From Wenzhouxiangella sp. (GTDB lineage: Bacteria; Pseudomonadota; Gammaproteobacteria; Xanthomonadales; Wenzhouxiangellaceae): a stretch of 9,278 nt of DNA. The notes beneath the pieces were generated by a model that had not been told where the DNA came from, ran no database searches, and saw only the letters and a list, made by a program, of their open reading frames with translations. Both the position numbers and the translations under genes were made by a program. Shown in pieces: positions 1 to 6,599 of this stretch; the stretch's first letter is position 1; every line of letters starts with the position of its first letter. The DNA lies in assembly GCA_007135355.1 (NCBI GenBank), contig SLJA01000073.1, forward strand, positions 1 through 9,278, given 5' to 3'.

Positions 1-1
1 G

Positions 2-814
2 GCCAAGCGGGTGCTTGGGATTCGCAAGGCGGGGCATACGGGGACGCTGGATCCGATGGCCTCGGGCTTGCTGGTGTTGTGCTTTGGGGAGGCGACCAAG
101 GTGGCCGGGTTTCTGCTTGACAGCGACAAGGCCTACCTGGCTGAAGTTCGCCTGGGCGCGGTGACCGATACCGACGACGCCGAGGGCGAGATCATTCAGC
201 GCCGTTCCGTGCCTGATCTGGACGAAACCGACATCGAGCGGGCGCTGGCGCCACTGCGCGGCCCCATCCATCAGGTGCCGCCGATGTACTCGGCGCTGAA
301 GCAGGGCGGCGAGCGCTTGTATAGCAAGGCGCGACGTGGCGAGACCGTGGAACGACCCGCTCGCCCGGTCACCATTCACGAACTGGAACTGCTGAGCTTC
401 GACGGCGAACGAATGCGCTTGGGCGTGCACTGCTCCAAGGGCACCTACATCCGCTCACTGGCCCGTGATCTGGGCGAAGCCCTGGGCTGCGGCGCGCACT
501 TAAGCGCCCTGCGCCGCGTCCGCGGCGCGCCGTTTGACGTCGCCGATGCCGTCGATCTGGACCATCTGTGCGAGATGGACCGCGAACAGGCCCGCGCCCT
601 GCTCAAACCCGCCGACCGGGCGCTGGTCGCGCTGCCGGAGGTGCGGTTGGACGAAGCTTCAGCGGCGCGCCTGCTGACCGGGCAGCGCCTGGCCGGCCTG
701 GATCAGCGCGCTAGCGGACTAGTGCGAGTCTACGGCCCGCAAGGCTTTATCGGCGTAGGCGAAGCCGACGGCCACGGCGGCCTCAAGGCCCGGCGGCTGA
801 TCAGCACGGCTTGA
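2..814 (+). CDS. truB: tRNA pseudouridine(55) synthase TruB (5' partial)
   Basis: TruB converts U55 in the T-loop of most tRNAs to pseudouridine in the cytoplasm. The reading frame is open from the left edge, so about 33 N-terminal residues are missing compared with the 314-residue E. coli protein; 270 residues are visible. The family's catalytic motif, GHTGTLDPMASG, is at bases 32-67, and its Asp is the nucleophile. Further family blocks follow: MYSALKQGGERLY in the substrate-binding region, then CSKGTYIRSLARDLGEALGC in the core, and a C-terminal PUA-like segment ending GFIGVGEADGHGGLKARRL. In most gammaproteobacteria truB lies at the end of the nusA-infB-rbfA operon and is followed by rpsO. 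Here the next thing downstream is a repeat element and then a convergent suhB. The identification is very secure; the true start lies outside the window. Confidence 0.97.
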   Translation, partial: AKRVLGIRKAGHTGTLDPMASGLLVLCFGEATKVAGFLLDSDKAYLAEVRLGAVTDTDDAEGEIIQRRSVPDLDETDIERALAPLRGPIHQVPPMYSALKQGGERLYSKARRGETVERPARPVTIHELELLSFDGERMRLGVHCSKGTYIRSLARDLGEALGCGAHLSALRRVRGAPFDVADAVDLDHLCEMDREQARALLKPADRALVALPEVRLDEASAARLLTGQRLAGLDQRASGLVRVYGPQGFIGVGEADGHGGLKARRLISTA

Positions 815-923
815 AACGTCTAGGGAGATTCAGGCTCGATTGCCTCACGCGGAGGCGCAGAGCCGCTGAGCACGCAGAGGTTTCAACGATCTTATTGTCC
901 GCGCGCTCTGCCGGATGCCTCAA

Positions 924-944
924 AGCTTTGGGTTTCCCAAAGCT
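924..944. repeat. Perfect 9-bp inverted repeat with TTT loop
   Basis: AGCTTTGGG and CCCAAAGCT form a perfect 9-bp stem around a TTT loop, at the centre of the composite repeat. A hairpin here could end truB or suhB transcripts. The sequence after it on the plus strand (GGCTTTACTC) has only three T's, so it is not a textbook Rho-independent terminator. Confidence 0.6.
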
Positions 945-976
945 GGCTTTACTCGCGTAGAGACGAAGAACCCGCG

Positions 977-996
977 GAGATTTGAAGAGATTTGAA
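977..996. repeat. Tandem 10-bp direct repeat
   Basis: GAGATTTGAA occurs twice back to back. It forms the AT-rich loop of the second hairpin unit (between the inner copy at 953-979 and the right arm at 1007-1044), and probably belongs to the repeat element rather than having its own function. Confidence 0.6.
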
Positions 997-1062
997 GCGC
1001 TCTTTTCCTCCGCGTGCTCTGCGTCTCCGCGGCTCTGCGTGAGGCTTGGGTTTTCAAGGCTC

Positions 1063-1881
1063 CTAGGTCGAACGCCCCAGCTTGGCCCGGATGCCGTCGG
1101 TGAGGTGTGGTTCGATGGCGTGGCGGATGGGGGTGACGAGCTTGAAGGGGGCGGCGATGATGTGGCCGCTGTCCAGCCAGCGCTCGCCGCCGGCCACGTC
1201 CATGACCACGCCGCCGGCTTCCTGCACCAGCAGGGCGCCGGCGGCGATGTCCCAGGGCCCCAGATTCAGCTCCCAGTAACCGTCAATGCGGCCGCACGCC
1301 ACGTAGGCCAGATCCAGCGACGCGGTGCCGGCGCGGCGGATGTCTTCGATCTTGTCGAACAGGGCATCGAACATGCCCTGGTAGGCCGGCATCAGGCGGC
1401 GGGTGCGGAAGGGGAAAGCCGTGGCCAGCACGGCGCCGCTCAAGTCCTTGCGGCCCGAGACGCGGATGCGCTGGTCATTGAGGAAAGCGCCCTCGCCGCG
1501 GCTGGCGGTAAACATCTCGTCGCGCATTGGGTCGTAGACCACGCCGTGCTCGATCCGACCCTTGATTTTCAGCGCGATCGAGACCGCGTAGTGCGGAATG
1601 CCGCGCAGATAGTTGCTGGTGCCATCCAGCGGGTCGATGATCCAGAGGTGATCGCTGTCGCCGACCTGCCCACCTTCCTCGCCGAGGATGGCGTGATCCC
1701 GGTGCAGACGCAGGATATGCTCGCGAATGACCTGCTCGCAGGCCCGGTCGACGTCGCTGACATAGTCGTGGCGGGCCTTGCGCTCGACCGGAATGCTGTC
1801 GAGCCGGTCGCGGTACTTGCGCATCAGGCCGCCAGCCTTGCGCGCGGCTTCGGAGGCGATATTGACGAAAGGATGAGCCAT
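1063..1881 (-). CDS. suhB: Inositol-1-monophosphatase family protein SuhB
   Basis: This is a Mg2+-dependent inositol monophosphatase-family protein of 272 residues (E. coli SuhB has 267). In E. coli, SuhB also acts as a component of the rRNA transcription antitermination complex, separately from its phosphatase activity. The metal-site motifs are visible: GEEG (67-70), WIIDPLDGTSN (80-90, with D83 and D86) and GPWDIAAGALL (208-218, with D211). The segment DIRRAGTASLDLAYVA closely matches E. coli SuhB. I place the start at MAHPFVNIA because it aligns with E. coli MHPMLNIA. An in-frame ATG five codons upstream (1896) is possible; neither has a clear ribosome-binding site. It is on the same strand as ubiI, about 100 bp downstream, so it may be the last gene of that transcript or have its own promoter. 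Confidence 0.95.
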   Translation of the reverse strand: MAHPFVNIASEAARKAGGLMRKYRDRLDSIPVERKARHDYVSDVDRACEQVIREHILRLHRDHAILGEEGGQVGDSDHLWIIDPLDGTSNYLRGIPHYAVSIALKIKGRIEHGVVYDPMRDEMFTASRGEGAFLNDQRIRVSGRKDLSGAVLATAFPFRTRRLMPAYQGMFDALFDKIEDIRRAGTASLDLAYVACGRIDGYWELNLGPWDIAAGALLVQEAGGVVMDVAGGERWLDSGHIIAAPFKLVTPIRHAIEPHLTDGIRAKLGRST

Positions 1882-1915
1882 GGTCAAAGCATGCACTTAG
1901 GCAAAAGAGGGCGCT

Positions 1916-1943
1916 ATGCTAGCAGAAGCACCCGCGGGGTCGA
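1916..1943 (-). promoter_or_regulatory. Possible sigma-70 promoter for suhB
   Basis: On the minus strand, TCGACC (1943-1938, 4 of 6 to TTGACA) and TAGCAT (1921-1916, 4 of 6 to TATAAT) are 16 bp apart. A TGC before the -10 makes an extended -10. Transcription would start near 1909, about 28 nt before the preferred suhB start. The match is weak; read-through from ubiI is equally possible, since no terminator is visible after ubiI. Confidence 0.3.
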
Positions 1944-1980
1944 CGACGATCACGCGCGCGGCCATCAGCGTCTCCAGCAT

Positions 1981-3192
1981 TCATGCCGTCGGCCCGACGC
2001 GGGCCAACTTTGGACTGTCACTGTCGATGCCGCAGGCCCGAGCGACAAACGCCTCACGCAGCGGCCAGAACTGGCCGGTCAGGCCGAAACCCAGACCGAG
2101 CAGGTGCCGTCCAAGGCCGGCCGGCGCGCGCACGACCTCGTTGATAGCGTGAATGCCGCCGCCGATCAGCGTGGACTGGCTCAGGCGCCAGCGCTGGTAA
2201 CGTTTCAGTGCTGGCGATGGATCTTTGCCGTCCCAGTGTTCGAGTACCTCGGCCAGCGCCGCCGCGTCCAGCAAACCCAGATTCAGACCCTGTCCGGCCA
2301 GGGGGTGAACCGAGCGCGCGGCATCTCCCATCAATACGAGTCGATTCTGCACCAGGCGCCGGGCCCTCCGCCGCACCAGCGGCAAGGTATGCAGGTTCCC
2401 GGCCGCGGTGACCGCACCCAGTGGTGAATCCTGATGACGGTTGATCTCTTCCGCGAATTGGTCGGAGCTTAATTCACGCAGTGTGCGCGATCGCTCGGTG
2501 GGCTGCGACCAGACAATGGACGAACGACCATCAGGCAGGGGCAGCAGGGCCAATGGGCCATGCTCGGTGAAACGCTGCCAGGCGAGTCCACGGTTTGCCT
2601 GTTCGGTGGTGACGGGGCCGATCAGCGCTTCCTGGTTATAGTGCCACTCATCGATTTCGATGCCGGCGTGCCGGCGCAGCCGGGAACGCGCGCCGTCAGC
2701 GGCGACCAGCAGACCAGCGCGCAGCTGTGGTCCGTCAATCAGCTGCAACCGCACCAGGTTCTGGACCAGCTCGACCCGCTCCCAGCCGCCCGGTGCAAAC
2801 AACTGGACGCGCTTGTCGTGCTCCAGGGCTTCCCATACCGCGGTCTCCAGCGCCGGGATTTCAGCAATCCAGCCCAGTTCGTCCAGGCCATGCTCGGCGG
2901 CGGCAAAAGCGACCTGCAGCGAGGCTGAATGCACCTCCATGCGCTGGTATGGCGCCAGACGCTCGGTATTGAGCCGCTGCCAGCCGCCCGCGCCAACCAG
3001 CACGCGCCGCGAACCCGGGCTGATCGCCACCACGCGCGGGTCGTATTCGCCGTCCGGCGCCCGGAATGAGGGTCGCCGCGCATCGACCAGTGCGACCCGA
3101 CGGTCTTGCAGCGCCAGCAGCGCGGCGCAGGCTGCACCGGCCACGCCGCCGCCGACCACGATGACATCGAAGTCCAGCGAGCCCAGGGGCAT
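1981..3192 (-). CDS. ubiI: FAD-dependent ubiquinone-biosynthesis hydroxylase, UbiI-like
   Basis: This is a 403-residue flavin monooxygenase of the UbiH/UbiF/UbiI (COQ6) family, which hydroxylates the benzoquinone ring during ubiquinone synthesis. The N-terminal dinucleotide-binding motif is GGGVAG (14-19). YDPRVVAIS (50-58) corresponds to the LRVSAIN region of E. coli UbiI. AADGARSRLR (164-173) is the second FAD motif, and GDAARSVHPLAGQGLNLG (289-306) is the FAD ribityl-binding motif. Its position directly after ubiH matches E. coli ubiI (visC), the C5 hydroxylase. Family members differ in which carbon they attack (C1, C5 or C6), and sequence inspection does not settle that; the symbol rests on synteny. 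Its ATG overlaps the ubiH stop by one base (TGATG), implying translational coupling. Confidence 0.88.
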   Translation of the reverse strand: MPLGSLDFDVIVVGGGVAGAACAALLALQDRRVALVDARRPSFRAPDGEYDPRVVAISPGSRRVLVGAGGWQRLNTERLAPYQRMEVHSASLQVAFAAAEHGLDELGWIAEIPALETAVWEALEHDKRVQLFAPGGWERVELVQNLVRLQLIDGPQLRAGLLVAADGARSRLRRHAGIEIDEWHYNQEALIGPVTTEQANRGLAWQRFTEHGPLALLPLPDGRSSIVWSQPTERSRTLRELSSDQFAEEINRHQDSPLGAVTAAGNLHTLPLVRRRARRLVQNRLVLMGDAARSVHPLAGQGLNLGLLDAAALAEVLEHWDGKDPSPALKRYQRWRLSQSTLIGGGIHAINEVVRAPAGLGRHLLGLGFGLTGQFWPLREAFVARACGIDSDSPKLARVGPTA

Positions 3193-4382
3193 CAGGCCGG
3201 GCCCCGCGCCAGTTGGCTGACGGGTTCACGAAAGCCCATGGCCGCCTGCACCAGCCGGCGGCTCAGGCCGGGGATGATCGCGTGGGCCGCCAGTCCCAAT
3301 CCGGCCCCGGTTCTGGCCAGCAGCGAGGGGTTGGTGAAGGCCCGCGCCAGTGTGTCGGTATAACGGACCGTGGCTTCCTGATCTGGCTGGCGCCGCTCGG
3401 CGTAAGCCGACAGCGCTGCCGCGCAGCCGGGATCATCGTGGCGCTGCAGCACCTCGACCAGTCCGGCGACGTCACGCAAACCCAAATTGAAACCCTGGGC
3501 CGAGACCGGATGCACGCTGTTGGCCGCGTTGCCGATCACCGCCACGCGCTCGCCAACCGGCCGCGGCGTGCGCTGCTGCACCAGCGGATAGCGCGCACGT
3601 TTGCCGGGCCGGGAGAACCCGCCCAGGGCGGGGCCGAAGCGACGATTCAGATGGCCGATCAGGGTGTCGTCATCCCAGTTCATGGCGCGATCGACGGCCG
3701 GGCTGGCGTCGATCCAGACCACGCCCAGGCGGCCTTCGGGCTGGGGCAGCAGCGCCAACGGGCCTTGCGGCGTGAAGCGCTCCCAGGCGGTGTCGGCCGG
3801 CGCACGGCCGGGCCGCACGTTGAAAATCATCGCCGACTGGCCATAGTCGTGGTGTCGGGACGCCAGCCCGGCGATCTGCCGCACCATGGAGCGCGTACCG
3901 TCGGCGCCGACCAGCAAGCGGGTGCGCACCCGGTTGCCGTCGCCCAGGCGCACCCGCACGTGATCGGACTCAACAGTGAAGGTTTCCAGTGTCGCCGGGC
4001 ATAGTTCGGTGATGCCGGGCGTGTTGTGCATGGCTTCCAGCAAGACGTTGCCGAGTTCGCGGGCCACGATGACGGCGCCGAACTGTTCGCGCTGGTAGTC
4101 GGCGGCGCGTAGCTCGAGCAGACCGAAACCGCCGGCGCGAGTGATGCGAATACGCCGGACCGGTGTGCGCGCCAGGCGCGCTGGCAATAGACCGAGGCCT
4201 GCAAGAATGTTCAAAGACGCGGCATTGATGACCAGGGTTCGGTCGTCGTAGCTGGGCTGATGATTGGCCTGGCGCTCGGCGGCCTCGATCACCGCCACAC
4301 GTCGCCCGGCGTGGGCCAGGCCCACCGCTGCGGCGGCTCCGACCAGGCCGCCGCCTGCAAAAATGACGTCGAACTCGCTCAT
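3192..4382 (-). CDS. ubiH: 2-octaprenyl-6-methoxyphenol hydroxylase UbiH
   Basis: UbiH is an FAD-dependent monooxygenase, 396 residues here and 392 in E. coli, that hydroxylates C1 of the ubiquinone precursor ring. The FAD motifs are GGGLVG (10-15), GADGTRSMVR (159-168) and GNAANSVHPVSAQGFNLG (284-301). The GNAA rather than GDAA form of the last motif, followed by GLRDV, is typical of UbiH rather than UbiI/UbiF. YDDRTLVINAAS (45-56) and WERFTPQGPLALLP (200-213) also fit. One position is unusual: the family normally has Gly before QGFNLG (E. coli IAGQGFNLG), and here it is Ala. The gene overlaps the end of pepP by ATGA and abuts the ubiI-like gene through TGATG. No good Shine-Dalgarno is placed before its ATG, so coupled translation from pepP is likely. 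Confidence 0.93.
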   Translation of the reverse strand: MSEFDVIFAGGGLVGAAAAVGLAHAGRRVAVIEAAERQANHQPSYDDRTLVINAASLNILAGLGLLPARLARTPVRRIRITRAGGFGLLELRAADYQREQFGAVIVARELGNVLLEAMHNTPGITELCPATLETFTVESDHVRVRLGDGNRVRTRLLVGADGTRSMVRQIAGLASRHHDYGQSAMIFNVRPGRAPADTAWERFTPQGPLALLPQPEGRLGVVWIDASPAVDRAMNWDDDTLIGHLNRRFGPALGGFSRPGKRARYPLVQQRTPRPVGERVAVIGNAANSVHPVSAQGFNLGLRDVAGLVEVLQRHDDPGCAAALSAYAERRQPDQEATVRYTDTLARAFTNPSLLARTGAGLGLAAHAIIPGLSRRLVQAAMGFREPVSQLARGPA

Positions 4383-5680
4383 CGCTGCATCAGCGCCTCG
4401 ATCTCTTCGACCGCGCTCGGCACCGCGTGAGTCAGGTTTTCCGGGTCGCCGCTGGTCACGCGGATATCGTCCTCGATGCGAACGCCGATGTTGCGCAGGG
4501 GCTCGGGGATGTCGTCTTCGGCGCCAATGTACAGGCCCGGCTCGACCGTGACCACCATGTTGCGCTCCAACAGCCGCGATTGACCCTCGATGCGGTAATC
4601 GCCGACATCATGCACATCCAGGCCCAGCCAGTGGCCGGTCTTGTGCATGTAAAAGCGGCGGAAGTGCTGCTGTTCGATGTTGTCATCGACGCTGCCCTGG
4701 AGCAATTTCAGGTCGATCAGACCCTGGGTCAGAACGCGCACAGCAGCTTCATGGAAGGCATCGTAAGGCTGTCCGGCCCGGACCTGGTCAATGGCGGCCT
4801 GTTGCGCGGCCAGCACAAGCTCGTAGACATCGCGCTGGGCCGGGCCGAAGCGACCCGAAACCGGAAATGTGCGCGAGATATCGGCGGCGTAGTTGTGATA
4901 CTCGCAGCCGGCATCGATCAGCAGCAGGCCGGATTCCGGTAGCAGTTGGTTGTTGGTGATGTAGTGCAGGATCAGCGCGTTGGCGCCCCCGGCAACGATC
5001 GGCTGGTAGGCCGGCTGACAGCCATGACGGTGGTACTCATGGAGTAGCTCGGCCTGGATCTCGGCCTCGTTCATGCCCGGTCGGCAATGGCGCATGGCGC
5101 GGCTCATGGCGCCGGCGGCAATGGCGGCGGCACGGCGCATGCAGCGGATTTCTTCGCTGGACTTGATCAAGCGTTGCTCGTGCAGCAGATGCTCGAGCGA
5201 GACGATCTCGCCGGGTCCTTTCTGTCCTTTCGAGCGAGCCCTGAGCTGGTTGCGCCAACCGAGCACGCGTTGGTCGAACAGCGGATCCTTGCCGACCAGG
5301 TGGAACAGGCGCTCGCAGCCCTCCATCAGGCCCGGCAGGATGTCGTCGAGATCGTGGATCGGGAAGGCATCGTCCATGCCCAGCAGCTCGCGGGCACCTT
5401 CCAGGCCCAGTCGAGGGCCGTCCCACTGCGCCCGTTCCGGATCCCGTTCGCGCAGAAACATCAACTGCTCGCCCGACTCGCGCCCTGGAATGATCACCAG
5501 CACGGCCTCCGGTTCATCAAAGCCGGTCAGATACCAGAAATCGCTGTCCTGACGGAACGGATAGTGGCTGTCGCCGTTGCGCAGCGACTCGCGGCCACTG
5601 GCCATGACAATCATCGATCCTTGGCCTGTTTCGGCCAGCAGCCGAGCGCGTCGGCGGGAAAATTCCTCTGCTTTGATCAT
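4379..5680 (-). CDS. pepP: Xaa-Pro aminopeptidase PepP
   Basis: PepP is a cytoplasmic dimetal (Mn2+) aminopeptidase that removes N-terminal residues preceding proline. It has 433 residues here and 441 in E. coli. The N-terminal domain includes YPFRQDSDFWYLTGFDEPEA (40-59), followed by a C-terminal pita-bread catalytic domain. The metal ligands expected from E. coli are all present: D256 (LLIDAGCEY), D267 (ADISRT), H350 (GHWLGLDVHD), E380 (VEPGLY) and E403 (RIEDD). H239 (ILHY) and H357 are also conserved. The frame stays open upstream to 5824, but those 48 extra residues overlap the UPF0149 gene and resemble no PepP. MIKAEEFSRRR aligns with the E. coli N-terminus, so I choose the ATG at 5680, 10 bp after the UPF0149 stop. 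The only upstream purine stretch is a weak GATGAAG. Confidence 0.95.
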   Translation of the reverse strand: MIKAEEFSRRRARLLAETGQGSMIVMASGRESLRNGDSHYPFRQDSDFWYLTGFDEPEAVLVIIPGRESGEQLMFLRERDPERAQWDGPRLGLEGARELLGMDDAFPIHDLDDILPGLMEGCERLFHLVGKDPLFDQRVLGWRNQLRARSKGQKGPGEIVSLEHLLHEQRLIKSSEEIRCMRRAAAIAAGAMSRAMRHCRPGMNEAEIQAELLHEYHRHGCQPAYQPIVAGGANALILHYITNNQLLPESGLLLIDAGCEYHNYAADISRTFPVSGRFGPAQRDVYELVLAAQQAAIDQVRAGQPYDAFHEAAVRVLTQGLIDLKLLQGSVDDNIEQQHFRRFYMHKTGHWLGLDVHDVGDYRIEGQSRLLERNMVVTVEPGLYIGAEDDIPEPLRNIGVRIEDDIRVTSGDPENLTHAVPSAVEEIEALMQR

Positions 5681-5690
5681 GCGGGCTTCA

Positions 5691-6221
5691 TCAAGGTCGG
5701 GGCAGGTTGTCTTCGCGTAGCAGCAACACGGCAACGCGAACAAACTCGACCAGCTCGGCATACGCGCCTTCTTCGGCTTCCTGGTCGGCTTCACTGTCGG
5801 TGGCCGCGCGCGCAATTTGCTCAAGCATTTGCAGTGCCTCGCGCGCGTCCGAGCCGGAAATGCTGGGCTGTCCAGCGCCGAATCCGGTCAAGAAGCCGGA
5901 GCACCAGTGGGCCAGGCACTGGGTGCGCTCATGCAGACCGCGGTCTTCGGATGGCAACAGCGGCTGGAAGCGAAGATCGCTGGAGGCCAATTCCTCGCGC
6001 AAAGCCTGCAGCGCGGAGCCGAGCTGATCCATGATCTGCGCTGAACTCCAGTCGCCAACCTGCAGCGCTGCCAGATGGCGCGCCAGGTCTTCGGGCGACT
6101 GATCCGGTTTGGCGCAAAGCAAGCCGACCACCACGGCATGGGTTTCTGCGACCTGGTCGGGCTTCGGTTCCGCAGCCAAGGCCAGGATCCAGGCCAGTTT
6201 GGATTCTTGTTGAGTGTTCAT
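5691..6221 (-). CDS. UPF0149 (YecA/YgfB-like) family protein
   Basis: This is a 176-residue, mostly helical protein of the UPF0149 family, orthologous by position and sequence to E. coli ygfB (about 190 residues). Conserved blocks are ETHAVVVGLLCA (26-37), RFQPLLPSEDRGLHERTQCL (84-103), GFLTGFGAGQP (109-119) and the C-terminal LVEFVRVAVLLL (157-168). An acidic stretch, TDSEADQEAEEG, precedes the last helix, as in YgfB. No catalytic motif or membrane segment is visible. In pseudomonads the homologue has been linked to regulation of ampC and cell-wall stress, but I infer no function here. The ATG at 6221 is preferred; an adjacent GTG at 6224 could serve instead. It is the first gene of the pepP-ubiH-ubiI transcript, and the link to ubiquinone genes is conserved across gammaproteobacteria. 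Confidence 0.9.
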   Translation of the reverse strand: MNTQQESKLAWILALAAEPKPDQVAETHAVVVGLLCAKPDQSPEDLARHLAALQVGDWSSAQIMDQLGSALQALREELASSDLRFQPLLPSEDRGLHERTQCLAHWCSGFLTGFGAGQPSISGSDAREALQMLEQIARAATDSEADQEAEEGAYAELVEFVRVAVLLLREDNLPRP

Positions 6222-6230
6222 CACGCTTGA

Positions 6231-6236
6231 ATTTTA
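6231..6236 (-). promoter_or_regulatory. Candidate -10 hexamer for the UPF0149-pepP-ubiH-ubiI operon
   Basis: TAAAAT (minus strand, 5 of 6 to TATAAT) lies just ahead of the UPF0149 start codon. No convincing -35 lies 16-18 bp upstream. If used, transcription would begin at about 6223-6225, only a few bases before the ATG, giving an almost leaderless message. Confidence 0.35.
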
Positions 6237-6290
6237 ACACTGAGACCGGCAGGCCCCGTTCAGGCCGGCGCGGGCCCAGCGCGATTGCGC

Positions 6291-6320
6291 TTGTCCGCGG
6301 CCCACTTTAAGACCTATCAT
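6291..6320 (+). promoter_or_regulatory. Probable sigma-70 promoter for the zapB-like/zapA operon
   Basis: TTGTCC (6291-6296, 4 of 6 to TTGACA) and TATCAT (6315-6320, 5 of 6 to TATAAT) are separated by 18 bp. This would start transcription near 6327, leaving a leader of about 38 nt before the GTG at 6365. Confidence 0.5.
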
Positions 6321-6364
6321 TAAGCGTCTGTAAGCAAAAGAAACCGCACACACAGGACTCAGGC

Positions 6365-6589
6365 GTGACTTCACTACAGCAGACCATTGGAGAACTGGAT
6401 CGATTGCAAGCCCAAATCGAATCCCTGCTTGAGCGCCTGGCCGCACTGGAGGAGGAAAATCGATCCCTGCACGTGCGCCAGCAGTCGCTGGTGGCGGAGC
6501 GGGCGGGTCTGGTGCAGCGTAATGAAGAGGCGCGCTCGCGCGTGGAATCCATGATCGAGCGCCTCAAGTCGCTTGAAACCGCCGGCTAA
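6365..6589 (+). CDS. Small ZapB-like coiled-coil protein (TIGR02449-type)
   Basis: This 74-residue protein is almost entirely heptad-like coiled coil from residue 4 to about 70 (for example LDRLQAQIESLLERLAALEE), rich in Glu, Arg, Gln and Leu. It has no signal peptide or membrane segment. Its length, helical layout and position directly before zapA fit the TIGR02449 family found next to zapA in pseudomonads. It resembles E. coli ZapB (81 residues) in kind: a soluble coiled coil that binds ZapA and bridges the Z-ring. Sequence identity to ZapB cannot be judged by eye, so I leave the symbol blank. The start is a GTG with a good AGGA Shine-Dalgarno (6354-6357) seven bases upstream. The stop is 10 bp before the zapA ATG, so the two are surely co-transcribed. 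Confidence 0.85.
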   Translation: MTSLQQTIGELDRLQAQIESLLERLAALEEENRSLHVRQQSLVAERAGLVQRNEEARSRVESMIERLKSLETAG

Positions 6590-6599
6590 TTGGAATCCC

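Larger units (their letters stand above)
843..1044. repeat. Composite palindromic repeat built of NCGCNGAG octamers
   Basis: The 248-bp gap between truB and suhB holds no gene. Its outer arms are 843-880 and 1007-1044. They are inverted copies of each other, matching at 32 of 38 positions by hand alignment. Each arm is about four tandem octamers of the form NCGCNGAG (left arm: ACGCGGAG, GCGCAGAG, CCGCTGAG, ACGCAGAG). Degenerate inner copies sit at about 898-914 (right-arm orientation) and 953-979 (left-arm orientation). The whole therefore reads as two successive hairpin units, 843-914 and 953-1044, around a central small hairpin. Similar GCAGAG-rich palindromes occur as dispersed, non-coding repeats in many environmental proteobacteria (from memory, not searched). 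Lying between convergent genes, it could terminate transcription from both sides, but it has no obvious U-tract. Confidence 0.8.

Noticed and set aside
843..1044. CRISPR-like array
   Set aside because: The repeated units are 8-bp, contiguous and inverted in pairs, with no regular unique spacers.
815..1062. An rpsO gene or other small gene after truB
   Set aside because: No frame with plausible start, ribosome-binding site and ribosomal S15-like sequence exists here; the stretch is explained by the repeat.
982..2427. Long open frame on the plus strand (481 codons) opposite suhB and the end of ubiI
   Set aside because: It lies antisense to two confidently identified genes, begins in the repeat, and its product is a low-information Ala/Gly/His/Gln/Arg-rich sequence with no recognisable domain; it is a GC-rich codon shadow.
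5681..5824. 48-residue N-terminal extension of PepP
   Set aside because: It overlaps the UPF0149 coding region in another frame and does not align with the E. coli PepP N-terminus, which matches from the ATG at 5680.
5087..6034. 315-codon plus-strand frame opposite pepP and the UPF0149 gene
   Set aside because: Antisense to two real genes, spans their junction, and has no family resemblance.
6241..6305. GC-rich short inverted repeats (GGGCC/GGCCC and AGCGC/GCGCT) in the divergent promoter region
   Set aside because: Stems of 5 bp are expected by chance at this base composition, and there is no U-tract or known operator match.
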